Counted from the stretch's first letter, positions 34,250-42,837 are shown. The stretch is 47,406 bases of DNA from Pseudomonadota bacterium (GCA_021778015.1 JAJYCX010000002.1:1-47406); one strand, 5' to 3'. Numbers and translations are program-made. The notes: generated by a model from the letters alone, not told the origin.

Positions 34250-34843
34250 TTAGTTATTTGCCACCAATTTCGCATTTTGCACAGTATCCAACATGGTTTG
34301 TTTTAGCGGGCTAGTCAAGATATCTTGCACCGCAAAATATTGCAGGGAATAAATACCGCCTTGGCCTCGTTGAATGCGTCCTACCATGTGTTGGCTTTCC
34401 TTACCACCTTTGCCGCAACCAATCGTATCCGCTTCATACACGATTTGATTGTCGCTTTCATTTAAGGTTTGCCAATTAACTTTTTCACATTGACCTTTTG
34501 AAGCTTGTTTTGCTTGTTCCATTAAGTCTTTAGGATTTTGGTCCTTAACAGCAGCTTCGGTGATGAATTTATCGGTAATATTTTGTTTCCAAGTACCCAT
34601 ATTTTCATGAGTTGGGATCCAAATGAAGTTATTAACCGTATCATTCTGTACCTTGTACCCTACTTTCCAAACCTCTTGATTAGGCAAGGTAAAATCCCAA
34701 CGCTGCGCTTGCGCAGCATCCGCCCCACGATGGTCTTTGCTGGCGGCTTGTTTTGGATAAACCGCTTGATGATTTGAGCTACAACCGCTGGTTAATAGTA
34801 CTGCGCCTAAAATAGTACAAATACTAATCGTGATCTTTTTCAT
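34250..34843 (-). CDS. Putative lipoprotein, 197 aa
   Basis: The lipobox LTSGC with Cys21 follows a standard signal peptide (MKKITISICTILGAVLLTSG), so the protein is predicted to be lipid-anchored in the periplasm; SSN after Cys would favour the outer membrane under Lol rules. The mature 177 residues have no recognised domain; they are charged and soluble, with KSQ-type polar stretches and a conserved-looking end (GGIYSLQYFAVQDI). GGGAGC lies 7 bases before the ATG. Stand-alone gene between two repeat copies; function unknown. Confidence 0.78.
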   Translation of the reverse strand: MKKITISICTILGAVLLTSGCSSNHQAVYPKQAASKDHRGADAAQAQRWDFTLPNQEVWKVGYKVQNDTVNNFIWIPTHENMGTWKQNITDKFITEAAVKDQNPKDLMEQAKQASKGQCEKVNWQTLNESDNQIVYEADTIGCGKGGKESQHMVGRIQRGQGGIYSLQYFAVQDILTSPLKQTMLDTVQNAKLVANN

Positions 34844-34955
34844 CCATTGCTCCCTAATTTTGGTTATAAAATATACTCTATCCTGTGGCCTAGATGTAGG
34901 CCGACTTGTTTGCTAACAATAGAGGATATAGTATTAAAAAACAAGGGGCTCTATA

Positions 34956-35088
34956 CTCTTCGCCAATGAAGATGCGAGATCTTGATGAATATTATAGCTT
35001 TGAATCGAAGCTTTGTCATCCTCGACGAAATCGGGGATCCAGAAAAAACTTGATTTGAAACTGGATCCTCGACTTCGTCGAGGATGAC
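34956..35088. repeat. Palindromic repeat with left flank, GTCATCCTCGAC family
   Basis: Core 35015-35088: GTCATCCTCGACGAAATCGG ... GGATCC / GGATCC ... GACTTCGTCGAGGATGAC. The left flank cttcgccaatgaagatgcga and gaatattatagctttgaatc is shared, inverted, with the copy at 41105-41212. It occupies the space between the lipoprotein and MFS genes. Confidence 0.8.
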
Positions 35089-35124
35089 AATGTTCCAAAT
35101 CTCCGTTACGACAAGATCGTTGAA

Positions 35125-36405
35125 TTATACCTGCAGATCACAAGCTTTAGGCCTCTCTTTAATAAGAAAAGTGAGCACCAAACTAATCAGCAATGGGATA
35201 GCCAATAAAAATAAAGGCATTAATAATTCATCCTTAAAATGAATCTGGCTCATCGTTATTTTAACGATTTTTCCAAAAATTAAAGGGAACAAGAAACCAC
35301 CAAAGCCAATGATCGTATTCACCAGTGCAAATATAGTTCCGTGGCTATCTATAGGATAGCAACAACGGGCAATTGAAAAAGCCAATAACATAGAAGAAAC
35401 AAAAAATCCCAATAAAAAATAAATTAAGATAAGCATACTGGTCGGGAAAGAGGCTATAGATGCTAAAGGAATCAGCAGGAAAACAATCAAGGTTAGCAGT
35501 GCACACCAGCGCATCCAAATGCTTTGTTTAGAAAAATGTTTTGAAATAAGACCGTGCAGCGGTGCACCCACACCGACCCCTATAAAAATAAACATGGTAA
35601 TATATGTGGCTTGTTGGCTGCCTAGATGCATTGATTTTTTTAGAAAGACCACATCATACAACTCAGCGAAAGTATTCATCACAGTGCCTACCATAATCGC
35701 CGCATAAATTGCCAATAGCAAAATGTTTTTATCGCGCAGTATATTTAAGAAACTGCCGTTCTTTTTATGGCTCTGTTGCGTCGCAGTAGTTGCCAAATGT
35801 GCTATGGTTCCTGCTGCAGGTTTATTTTTCAATAAAAAGAAAATAATGATACTCCACAATACCCCAAACAAGCTGATGTTAAAAAGTGCCACTTGCCAAC
35901 CATGCAATTCAATCAGATGGTTAATAAAAACTTGTCCTGTTAATCCACCTAATACGCCTATGGATTGAGTAATGCCCACGAAGAAAGAAAAGTGTTTCGC
36001 AGGAAACCAGATTGAAATCACTTTTAAAGTGCCCACAAATGCAAATGCAGATCCTATAGCGATTAAAACACGACCTACAATAATAGCGGCGACAGTTGGG
36101 ACCAACATGCAAAACAAACCCAAACTGACAGTTAAACAAGACCAACCCAAAGCTTGTTTAACGCCATATTTGTCGATGAGGTAACCAGCGGGGATTTGCG
36201 ATAAGGCATAAATAGGGAAATAGATACTCATGATCGTAGCGATATCGATGTAATTGATACCCAGACTATTAGAAATAGGCTCTATTAAAACGCTAGGCGC
36301 TGTATGTTGCAGATAATCTAAACCATAGAATACCGCAGCTATAGCCCACATAAATAGACTGATAGCCATGATGTTATTACTTTTATCTTTTATACTTATT
36401 TCCAT
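35125..36405 (-). CDS. MFS transporter (Legionella/Coxiella-type)
   Basis: Inner-membrane major facilitator of 426 aa with about 12 helices. The loop 2-3 MFS signature reads AGYLIDKYGVKQAL; the N-terminal FYGLDYLQHTAPSVL and SIWFPAKHFSFFVGITQSIGVLGG resemble the large MFS group expanded in Legionella and Coxiella, including nutrient carriers of the vacuole. The substrate is unknown. It lies alone between two repeat copies and is distantly paralogous to the MFS gene at 42864-44099. Confidence 0.88.
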   Translation of the reverse strand: MEISIKDKSNNIMAISLFMWAIAAVFYGLDYLQHTAPSVLIEPISNSLGINYIDIATIMSIYFPIYALSQIPAGYLIDKYGVKQALGWSCLTVSLGLFCMLVPTVAAIIVGRVLIAIGSAFAFVGTLKVISIWFPAKHFSFFVGITQSIGVLGGLTGQVFINHLIELHGWQVALFNISLFGVLWSIIIFFLLKNKPAAGTIAHLATTATQQSHKKNGSFLNILRDKNILLLAIYAAIMVGTVMNTFAELYDVVFLKKSMHLGSQQATYITMFIFIGVGVGAPLHGLISKHFSKQSIWMRWCALLTLIVFLLIPLASIASFPTSMLILIYFLLGFFVSSMLLAFSIARCCYPIDSHGTIFALVNTIIGFGGFLFPLIFGKIVKITMSQIHFKDELLMPLFLLAIPLLISLVLTFLIKERPKACDLQV

Positions 36406-36461
36406 TGTTCACTCCTGGTCATGCTGTACGGCAAACTGGGCGGCCCACAAACTAGAGTCTT

Positions 36462-36504
36462 GTCATCCTCGACAAGGCGCCGCGAGGCCGCAGTCGAGGA
36501 TGAC
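36462..36504. repeat. Short palindromic repeat, GTCATCCTCGAC family
   Basis: GTCATCCTCGACAAGGCGCC and GCCGCAGTCGAGGATGAC with a short GC-rich centre, followed by aaagctttgattcac as in other copies. It is located in the space between the gltP-like and MFS genes. Confidence 0.8.
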
Positions 36505-36577
36505 AAAGCTTTGATTCACAGCCACAGTATTTACGAGATTTCGCTTCTTGAAGTGCAATAAAGTATATACCAAAAAT

Positions 36578-37849
36578 CTATCCTACTACCGGCTCATCCG
36601 CTACAACTACCTCTACTTCATCATCAAAAGCTTTATTGCCTTCGCTTTTAGCGACCAGCGTGGTTGCGAACAAATCGCCTATAACATTGGTGCTGGTTTG
36701 TGCCATATCGTTTAAACGATCCACACCCGCGATCAACGGTAATGCACCTAAAGGTATACCCACCGAACCCATCACAGCGCCCATGACTATCAACGCCGAG
36801 CCCGGCACTGCTGCGGCCCCCATCGCTGTGAAGACAATCGTAACGACTATAGTACAATACTGCGTTAAACCTAAATGAATGCCATATAAATTGGCTGCAA
36901 AAACAGTTGCCACAGCTAAATAAATCGACAAACCATTCAAATTAAAGGTGGTTCCTAATGGCAATAAAAACCCGGACATATTTTTAGAAATCTTTAATTT
37001 TTCTTGAGCACACTTCAAGGTTACCGGTAGTGTAGCGGCAGAACTAGAGGTGGTAAAAGACAGGATCATCGCTTGACCTATGGCTTTAAAGAATTTAATC
37101 GGGTTAATGCCATTAGCAAGTAAAATAGCGCCATAGACTAGAATGATCTGCAACACACAACCCACATAAACAGTAAAAATAAATTTGATCAAAGGCAATA
37201 AGACTATCAATCCATAACGGCCAAACACATAAGCAATTAAGGCAAACACACCATAGGGTGAGAAACTAATGATGATATGAGAAAATTTAAACACCACCTT
37301 TGAAAAAGATTTAAATAATTCTTCTACGGGTTTTGCAGCTTCTCCCGTTATCCGTATAGACAATCCTAACAACACTGCAAAAATTAAAATTTGTATCACA
37401 TTGTTTTCAACAAAAGCCGCAACTGGGCTAATGGGAATAAAGCTCACCAATACTTCGCTGGCAGTAGGCACATGCTGCACTAAAGTAGCTGCTGTGCTTA
37501 AATGCAAGGCCATGCCTAGCCCCGGTGCGATGATGATTGCGCAAAGAACACCTATAGTAGCGGCGAGGATCATGCTAAGCGCATACAAACTCAAGGCTTT
37601 CAACACCAACCGTCGCATCTGCGTGAGTTGGTCTAAAGACATCACCGCGCACACAATGGCCGTGAACACCACCGGCACCACCAACATTTGAATGGCATGT
37701 ATGAACATTAAGCCTACAACTTGTATGGGCTCTATATGATGACCGCCTATAAGACCTGTGGCCATGCCTAATACTAAGGCGATTAAAATCTGACCCCATA
37801 AAGGCAACTGCAACCAATAACGTAAAGGGCGTAATAATGTATTACCCAT
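36578..37849 (-). CDS. Dicarboxylate/glutamate:cation symporter (DAACS)
   Basis: 423-aa DAACS inner-membrane carrier closer to GltP/DctA than the first one in the window. The serine-rich loop TTSSSAATLP is canonical, the substrate-site segments GTTFNLNGLSIYLA (equivalent to NMDGT) and DRLNDMAQTSTNVIGD are present. AAGGAG stands 8 bases before the ATG and the gene starts 15 bp after the M50 protease stop, making it the third gene of hemW-M50-symporter. Likely substrates are glutamate, aspartate or dicarboxylates. In the MDGT-like region Leu-Asn-Gly replaces Met-Asp-Gly, so the exact substrate is uncertain. Confidence 0.9.
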   Translation of the reverse strand: MGNTLLRPLRYWLQLPLWGQILIALVLGMATGLIGGHHIEPIQVVGLMFIHAIQMLVVPVVFTAIVCAVMSLDQLTQMRRLVLKALSLYALSMILAATIGVLCAIIIAPGLGMALHLSTAATLVQHVPTASEVLVSFIPISPVAAFVENNVIQILIFAVLLGLSIRITGEAAKPVEELFKSFSKVVFKFSHIIISFSPYGVFALIAYVFGRYGLIVLLPLIKFIFTVYVGCVLQIILVYGAILLANGINPIKFFKAIGQAMILSFTTSSSAATLPVTLKCAQEKLKISKNMSGFLLPLGTTFNLNGLSIYLAVATVFAANLYGIHLGLTQYCTIVVTIVFTAMGAAAVPGSALIVMGAVMGSVGIPLGALPLIAGVDRLNDMAQTSTNVIGDLFATTLVAKSEGNKAFDDEVEVVVADEPVVG

Positions 37850-37864
37850 TTTTTTAACTCCTTC

Positions 37865-38515
37865 TTAGTTCAACCCGGCGATGCTGGACACTATATTCAA
37901 CACTAACATAAATAGTGGTAATAAAATGGCCGACAACACATGTGTCAGCAATAATACCATTAATATCAAAAAACCGTAACGTTCTAATTTATTGTATTGA
38001 TAGGCTGCCCGCGGGCTTAAAAAACTGCTGAGGATGCGGCTGCCATCTAAAGGTGGCAACGGTAATAAATTTAAGACCATTAGCGCGACGTTAATCATAA
38101 TACCCGTCTTTGCCATAACCATCCAATAACTCGCTGCAGAAATACTTAATATAAATTTTAATGCAAAAGCCCAAAACAGCGCCATTACAAAATTAGACAA
38201 CGGCCCCATTAAAGCTACCAAGGCCATATCGCGTTTCGGATTACGCAGATTACGCCAATCTACTGGCACCGGTTTAGCCCAACCAAAAAGAAAAGGTGCT
38301 TGTATCAAAATGAGTAAGCCTGGCAGAATAATGGTACCGATTAGGTCGATATGTTTAATTGGATTTAGGGTTAATCTACCCATTACTTTTGCAGTACGAT
38401 CACCGCACCGTAAAGCCATCCAACCATGCGCTACTTCGTGCACGGTAATGGCAAATAAAATGGGTATACCCATGAAAATAATTTTTTGTAAAATGGTTAA
38501 CTCACTCACCTTCAT
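37865..38515 (-). CDS. Site-2-protease-family zinc metalloprotease (M50)
   Basis: 216-aa integral membrane protein with the zinc motif HEVAH (26-30) inside a membrane segment and the distal LPLPPLDG (151-158, Asp157 as third ligand). The length and lack of PDZ or CBS domains place it with small M50B (SpoIVFB-like) rhomboid-sized peptidases rather than RseP. Its ATG follows the hemW stop with no gap and it is 15 bp before the symporter gene. Natural substrates are unknown. Confidence 0.9.
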   Translation of the reverse strand: MKVSELTILQKIIFMGIPILFAITVHEVAHGWMALRCGDRTAKVMGRLTLNPIKHIDLIGTIILPGLLILIQAPFLFGWAKPVPVDWRNLRNPKRDMALVALMGPLSNFVMALFWAFALKFILSISAASYWMVMAKTGIMINVALMVLNLLPLPPLDGSRILSSFLSPRAAYQYNKLERYGFLILMVLLLTHVLSAILLPLFMLVLNIVSSIAGLN

Positions 38516-39649
38516 TTACTCCGGCAAAAATGCGCTGATGGCTTCATTGGTAAAACATTTTCCCATAGCCGTTAAGTAGAAATAATCCTCGTTGTATTCC
38601 ATTAATCCTTTCTGCACCAAATCATCGCAATGAGCAAAAACATCTAGTCTTTGCCAACCGGTGCGTTGTTCTAATAAACTCCAAGCAATTTGGTCTTGCA
38701 AGCGCAACGCATTCAACATGAATTCAAACAAAGCCTCTTTTTGCGTTACGACGGTTTCTTCTTGCAGAAAACCGTTGCCTTCTAAATAATGCTTAGGGTG
38801 TTTCTTTTTGACGGTCCGCACAATGGTACCATCTTTCAAAGTGATTTTACCATGCGCACCCGCTCCTATGCCTATATAATCACCATATTGCCAATAATTA
38901 ACATTATGTCTGCATTGATCTTCATTTTGACTATACGCTGATATTTCATAACGTCTATAACCTTGTGCACTCAAATAAGCCTCTCCTTTGTCGCCGATCA
39001 ATATTAGATCATCTTCTACAGGCAACGGCGGGGGTGTGCGATAAAAAGGCGTATTAGGTTCTAAAGTTAATTGATACCATGACAAATGCGTAGGCTGTAA
39101 TTGACAGGCCTGTTGTAGATCGTACAAAGCATCTTCCACTGTTTGTTGTGGCAAGCCATGCATCAAATCTAAATTAATACGCGTAAATCCTGCTTGCTTT
39201 GCCAAATACATCGCTTCATAAATAGCCTCTGGGCCATGAATGCGCCCCAAGGCGCGTAATTTATCGACCTGAAAACTTTGAGCCCCTATGGACAAACGGT
39301 TGATGCCCGCCGCACGTAAGGCGTCAAAGCTATGTGTTTCTAAAGTGCCTGGATTGGCTTCTAAGGTAATTTCCACGTCTTTTTTTAAGGGCACGCTTTC
39401 GGCAATGGTGGTCAATAATTGACGCAAGCTATTGCCAGAAAATAAACTAGGCGTACCGCCGCCACAAAATATCGTACTGATTTCGCGATCACCCACCCAT
39501 TTCAAATCTTGTTGCCAATCCGCACTAAGTGCTTGAATATACTGCTCTTCGGACATAGTATCGCGCAAAGCATGTGAATTAAAGTCACAATAAGGGCATT
39601 TTTGTACGCACCAGGGAAAATGAATGTAGAGGGCTAAAGGTATTCGCAT
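38516..39649 (-). CDS. hemW: Heme chaperone HemW (radical SAM)
   Basis: Radical-SAM protein related to coproporphyrinogen dehydrogenase HemN but acting as a heme chaperone. The cluster motif C14-x3-C18-x2-C21 (CVQKCPYC) is followed by DFNSHA; HemW lacks the fourth Cys typical of HemN (CxxxCxxCxC), here Asp-Phe follows. GGGTPS (63-68), EANPGTLE and the HemW C-terminal helical domain are present. 377 aa matches E. coli HemW (378). First gene of a three-gene minus-strand operon. The start has only a weak ribosome site. Confidence 0.94.
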   Translation of the reverse strand: MRIPLALYIHFPWCVQKCPYCDFNSHALRDTMSEEQYIQALSADWQQDLKWVGDREISTIFCGGGTPSLFSGNSLRQLLTTIAESVPLKKDVEITLEANPGTLETHSFDALRAAGINRLSIGAQSFQVDKLRALGRIHGPEAIYEAMYLAKQAGFTRINLDLMHGLPQQTVEDALYDLQQACQLQPTHLSWYQLTLEPNTPFYRTPPPLPVEDDLILIGDKGEAYLSAQGYRRYEISAYSQNEDQCRHNVNYWQYGDYIGIGAGAHGKITLKDGTIVRTVKKKHPKHYLEGNGFLQEETVVTQKEALFEFMLNALRLQDQIAWSLLEQRTGWQRLDVFAHCDDLVQKGLMEYNEDYFYLTAMGKCFTNEAISAFLPE

Positions 39650-39734
39650 AGGACCATTGCTAAGTATTAATATTGGGCTATTTTATCATAATTTGTGCAC
39701 AGATCCCAGCTTTCGATGCTCCGCTAGTAGTCAA

Positions 39735-39802
39735 GAAGATGACAAAGCTTCGATTTAAGTCTATAGCATTCAGCTAGATCTCACATCTTCATTAGAGATG
39801 GG
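39735..39802. repeat. Half copy of the GTCATCCTCGAC repeat
   Basis: Only the right arm is preserved: agatgacaaagcttcgattt, then ctatagcattcagctagatc and tcacatcttcatt, matching 41141-41205. The left side (ctttcgatgctccgctagtag) is eroded. It is in the divergent hemW/PfpI spacer. Confidence 0.65.
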
Positions 39803-39888
39803 TCCAGATAAGAGGCTAATCATTGCTAAATAAACACAAAAATGCTATAAATTTAACAAAATAAATATTAGCGAAGACATTTACAACT

Positions 39889-40653
39889 ATGAAAGTCATT
39901 ATTTACATAGTCTTCCTGCTCACGATAACGAATCTATCCTATGGTTTAACGAATGTGGAAACTCTAAACCATGGTCCAACCAAAGAAAAACCTTTGAAGC
40001 TGGGCATTGTTTTATTTCCAGGTTTTGACCAGCTAGATGTTACAGGACCTTTAGAAGTATTTTCTAATTTTCCAAATACAAAAATATATTTTATTTCTAA
40101 TAATCTAGGCACTGTAAAAAGCAGTGTAGGCATTATAAAAATAAAACCCAACACTACATTTTCCGCGGCGCCACAATTAGATGTGCTTTTTGTTCCAGGA
40201 GGAGAAGGCGTTACAAAAGCGATAGCATCCGATAATGGATTAATTCCTTTCATTAAAAAGCAAACCCCTGAATTAAAATATTTAAGTTCGGTCTGTACTG
40301 GCGCTTTAATCTTAGGCAGCGCAGGCGAGTTAAATGGATATAAGGCAACCACTCATTGGATGGCAAAAAAATACTTACCTTATTTCGGTGCAATAGAAAC
40401 TGATCAGCGAGTGGTTATCGATCGCAATCTAGTAACGGGTGCGGGGGTTACCTCAGGGTTCGACGTTGCTTTACAATTAGGCGCGCTGCTTTTTGGCCAA
40501 AATTTTGTGGAAAAACAAGAATTATTAACTGAATATTTTACTCACCCAACTTTATACAATACAACCCTAGAATCTGCGAGCCCTGAAGTTAAAGAAGATC
40601 TAATAAAAGAAATGGCAACTATAAACAAAAGCCGAGATGATTTTTTTAAATAA
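39889..40653 (+). CDS. DJ-1/PfpI family protein with signal peptide
   Basis: 254-aa class-I glutamine-amidotransferase-fold protein of the DJ-1/PfpI superfamily, near the isonitrile-hydratase/AraC-N-terminal branch. FPGFDQLDVTGPLEVF (43-58, Asp50) and the nucleophile elbow SVCTGALILGSAG (Cys136) followed by LNGYKATTHW are characteristic. Unusually, residues 1-19 form a hydrophobic signal peptide (MKVIIYIVFLLTITNLSYG), so it should be exported to the periplasm; most relatives are cytosolic. There is no DNA-binding domain. Single gene without a clear ribosome site. Function (glyoxalase, isonitrile hydratase or protein repair) cannot be chosen. Confidence 0.87.
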   Translation: MKVIIYIVFLLTITNLSYGLTNVETLNHGPTKEKPLKLGIVLFPGFDQLDVTGPLEVFSNFPNTKIYFISNNLGTVKSSVGIIKIKPNTTFSAAPQLDVLFVPGGEGVTKAIASDNGLIPFIKKQTPELKYLSSVCTGALILGSAGELNGYKATTHWMAKKYLPYFGAIETDQRVVIDRNLVTGAGVTSGFDVALQLGALLFGQNFVEKQELLTEYFTHPTLYNTTLESASPEVKEDLIKEMATINKSRDDFFK

Positions 40654-40717
40654 ACTCATATCGTAATTACTCGCGCCTTGTAGTAAGAAAAATGTATATT
40701 GGATAGATTAGAGTATT

Positions 40718-40973
40718 ACTTCTCTTTCCGCGACCGTCAGGGCATACCTTTAGACATAAGTCTTGACGGATCGTCATTGCGAGAATACCGTTTCACCGAT
40801 CTGGTGCGAAAACACGAAATAGGTAGCGGTATTCGAAGCAATCCAGGGAATGCGGAGCAATAAAAAGACCAATTGTTTACAGAAGAAATAAAAAAAGGAA
40901 TTCTTTATACGGGCGCACTTTTAATCTCAGCCCGTATAAAGGTATGACCGAAAGGGCGCGGAAAGAGATTAGT
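40718..40973. repeat. 256-bp palindromic element with inner hairpins
   Basis: The outer arms acttctctttccgcgaccgt (40718) and gcgcggaaagagattagt (ending 40973) are mirrored, together with GGCATACCTTTA / TAAAGGTATGACC. Inside, TTTATACGGGC (40904-40914) and GCCCGTATAAA (40930-40940) form a perfect 11-bp stem, and GAATACCG/CGGTATTC (40783, 40827) another. It also holds GTCATTGCGAG and GCAATCCAGG, so it seems to be a composite with a partial copy of the family at 7703. It fills most of the space between the PfpI gene and 41105. Confidence 0.7.
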
Positions 40974-41104
40974 TACCCCCTATCTTAGAAGGCTGTGTCT
41001 ATTTTATGCATATATCTAAACCCTCTTATGTTTTCTAACTAAATATACCCAATACACTTCAAGATGCGAGTTCAATGCTACAAGCAACTACAGACTAGAG
41101 TTGT

Positions 41105-41212
41105 GTCATCCTCGACCAGGCCGCGAGGCCGCAGAGTCGGGGATGACAAAGCTTCGATTCAAATCTATAGTATTCAGCTAGATCTCACATCTTCATTGGC
41201 GATGGGTATATA
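41105..41212. repeat. Palindromic repeat plus right flank, GTCATCCTCGAC family
   Basis: Core 41105-41147 with GTCATCCTCGACCAGGCCGC and GCAGAGTCGGGGATGAC, then the flank aaagcttcgattcaaatcta ... cacatcttcattggcgatgg, which is the inverse of the left flank at 34956. Confidence 0.75.
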
Positions 41213-41314
41213 ACCTATAAAAAACAAAGGATTAAACTGGCTATGCACCTTGTAGATGGTGTACACTCTTATAAAAATGACAGGCTATAATCCAAGCTAC
41301 TCAAGAATCATCTT

Positions 41315-41343
41315 TTGACGATTGAAGGAATTTAGGCTATTTT
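41315..41343 (+). promoter_or_regulatory. Candidate promoter of the response-regulator gene
   Basis: TTGACG (41315-41320), a 17-bp spacer and TATTTT (41338-41343) lie 85 bp upstream of the ATG. A second AT-rich TATATA follows at 41344. Moderate match only. Confidence 0.35.
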
Positions 41344-41427
41344 ATATAAAGGTATTTGTTCTGAAAAGGTCCTGGAGTCTACTCAATACCCTTATACGTA
41401 TCCAAAAATAGAAAGAGGCTATTTAAT

Positions 41428-42090
41428 ATGAAAAAAATTAAAGTATTGCTTGTAGATGACCACCAACTAATTCGCCATGGCCTTAAAAGTCTATTTAATG
41501 AGACACAAGATATTGAAGTTATTGGTGATGTAGGTTCAGGCGAAGCCGCAATTGAATTTACACGATTACATCATCCCGATGTAATTCTCATGGATCTGCG
41601 TATGCCAGGCATTGGCGGCCTAAAAGCAACTCAGCAAATTGCAAAAAACTATCCTGAAAGTCGCATATTGGTGGTAAGTTCTTGTGATGCAGAACCTTCC
41701 CCCTCTTCTTTGCTAGAAGCCGGCGCTATGGGTTTTTTAGCCAAAGGCAGCACTAACGATGAAATGTTAGACGCAGTACGTTCTGTCGCTGCTGGCATAC
41801 AGTATTTAAGCCCAGAAATGGCTAAAGCTATCAATGTAAACCGTTTAGAGAATGCAGATGGCTCTCCATTTAATGCTTTATCTGCCGAAGAGCTGAGGGT
41901 TGCACTGATGTTGATCGCCGGCGAGAAGGGCCAAAATATCGCTGAAAAAATGTATATAGATCCAAAAATGGTTTCTACTTACCGCTCTCGTATTCATACA
42001 AAGCTGCATGTGCAGACTGATGTGGCATTAGCATTATTAGCAGTGCGCTATGGCCTAGTTGATCATATCCCTATTCTAAAAAAAGAATAA
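41428..42090 (+). CDS. LuxR/FixJ-type response regulator, GacA/UvrY/LetA-like
   Basis: 220-aa two-component regulator. The receiver domain (1-120) has the acidic pair D10/D11, phosphoacceptor D56 (ILMDLRMP), Ser84/85 switch residues and K106. A GerE-type helix-turn-helix (about 145-210) follows: LSAEELRVALMLIAGEKGQNIAEKMY ... MVSTYRSRIHTKL in broken form. The sequence HQLIRHGLKSLF and overall build resemble GacA/UvrY (LetA in Legionella), the regulator that induces CsrA-sequestering small RNAs; a csrA-like gene lies next but one feature downstream. No sensor kinase gene is adjacent. GAAAGAGG lies about 10 bases before the ATG. Confidence 0.9.
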   Translation: MKKIKVLLVDDHQLIRHGLKSLFNETQDIEVIGDVGSGEAAIEFTRLHHPDVILMDLRMPGIGGLKATQQIAKNYPESRILVVSSCDAEPSPSSLLEAGAMGFLAKGSTNDEMLDAVRSVAAGIQYLSPEMAKAINVNRLENADGSPFNALSAEELRVALMLIAGEKGQNIAEKMYIDPKMVSTYRSRIHTKLHVQTDVALALLAVRYGLVDHIPILKKE

Positions 42091-42110
42091 ACTCAAGATA
42101 TCTACATAAT

Positions 42111-42300
42111 GCACTTCAAGATGCGAGAACAATACTTTCGATGAACACAGTACTAAAACGTTGTCATCCTCGACGCGGCCGCGAGGCCGCAGTCGGGGAT
42201 CCAGGAAAAAAACTTGATTTGAAACTGGATCCTCACTGCGCGAGGATAACAATGCTTCGATTTAAATCTATAGCAGCCATCAAGATCTCGCGTCTTCATT
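42111..42300. repeat. Full-length palindromic repeat, GTCATCCTCGAC family
   Basis: The longest copy: left flank gcacttcaagatgcgagaac (42111), core 42163-42250 with GTCATCCTCGACGCGGCCGC, CGGGGATCCAGG, central aaaacttgatttgaaa, CTGGATCC and cgaggataac (one base off consensus), and right flank aatgcttcgatttaaatcta ... tcgcgtcttcatt to 42300. It defines the element as about 190 bp, mirror-symmetric throughout. Confidence 0.8.
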
Positions 42301-42481
42301 TCAATATTTATCAATAACTTACGATCATGAGAAAAAGCCTCGCCCGATTTTGCCTTAAAAATATGACCCCATAAATCCAACACTATAATCTGATGCAATT
42401 TATTTTCCTTTCGCTTTGCTTAATTGCATGCTTTAATAATGTTGTTTTTACCGTATGTTTAATCAACTTGAGGGACTATTT

Positions 42482-42754
42482 ATGAGCAAAATAAACAAGG
42501 ATCATCACACATCCAATCTTTCTATTCAACCATCCGTAGTAAGCAAATCCAATGCAACCCGCGTTTTAGGTACCAGCAATATTGGCTCTCTAATATTAAG
42601 CAGGCATGTAGGTGAAAGCGTTTGCATAGGCGATGGCATTATGGTAACAGTATTGAGCATCAGTGGTGGCCAAATTCGTTTATCTTTTCATGCACCCAAA
42701 GACATTCCTATTCATCGCTTGGAAATATTTGAACGCATACAGGCTGAAAAATAA
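42482..42754 (+). CDS. CsrA-family RNA-binding regulator with N-terminal extension
   Basis: 90-aa protein whose residues 37-90 are a CsrA domain (LILSRHVGESVCIGDGIMVT ... APKDIPIHRLEIFERIQAEK in part). CsrA dimers bind GGA motifs in mRNA leaders to control translation; the key Arg in the HR(L/E)E segment (R79) and the N-terminal beta-strand LILSR are present. Ordinary CsrA begins with Met at the strand; here about 36 extra, polar Ser/Asn-rich residues precede it. The start at 42482 is set by GAGGG 8 bases upstream; the frame opens at 42455, making the extension even longer if wrong. A terminator hairpin follows. Probably a paralogue in addition to a housekeeping CsrA elsewhere (inference). 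Confidence 0.88.
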   Translation: MSKINKDHHTSNLSIQPSVVSKSNATRVLGTSNIGSLILSRHVGESVCIGDGIMVTVLSISGGQIRLSFHAPKDIPIHRLEIFERIQAEK

Positions 42755-42803
42755 CTACTCACTACAAAGAAAGTAACATCTAGGAAATCAACTGTGTCAA
42801 AAT

Positions 42804-42837
42804 AAAAGCTCGCTCTATTATTATGGTGCGGGCTTTT
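42804..42837 (+). terminator. Rho-independent terminator after csrA-like gene
   Basis: AAAAGCTCGC (42804-42813) pairs with GCGGGCTTTT (42828-42837) with one mismatch, ending in a T run followed by ataaat. It is 50 bp after the csrA-like stop and before the next MFS gene. Confidence 0.6.

Noticed and set aside
39939..40352. 137-aa minus-strand open frame
   Set aside because: It is antisense to the well-supported DJ-1/PfpI gene and shows no recognisable protein.
41428..42754. GGA-rich CsrB/RsmY-like small RNA near the GacA and CsrA genes
   Set aside because: The spacers hold palindromic repeat copies; no series of GGA-bearing hairpins and no TNAGAAATTTCTNA-type regulator site was found.
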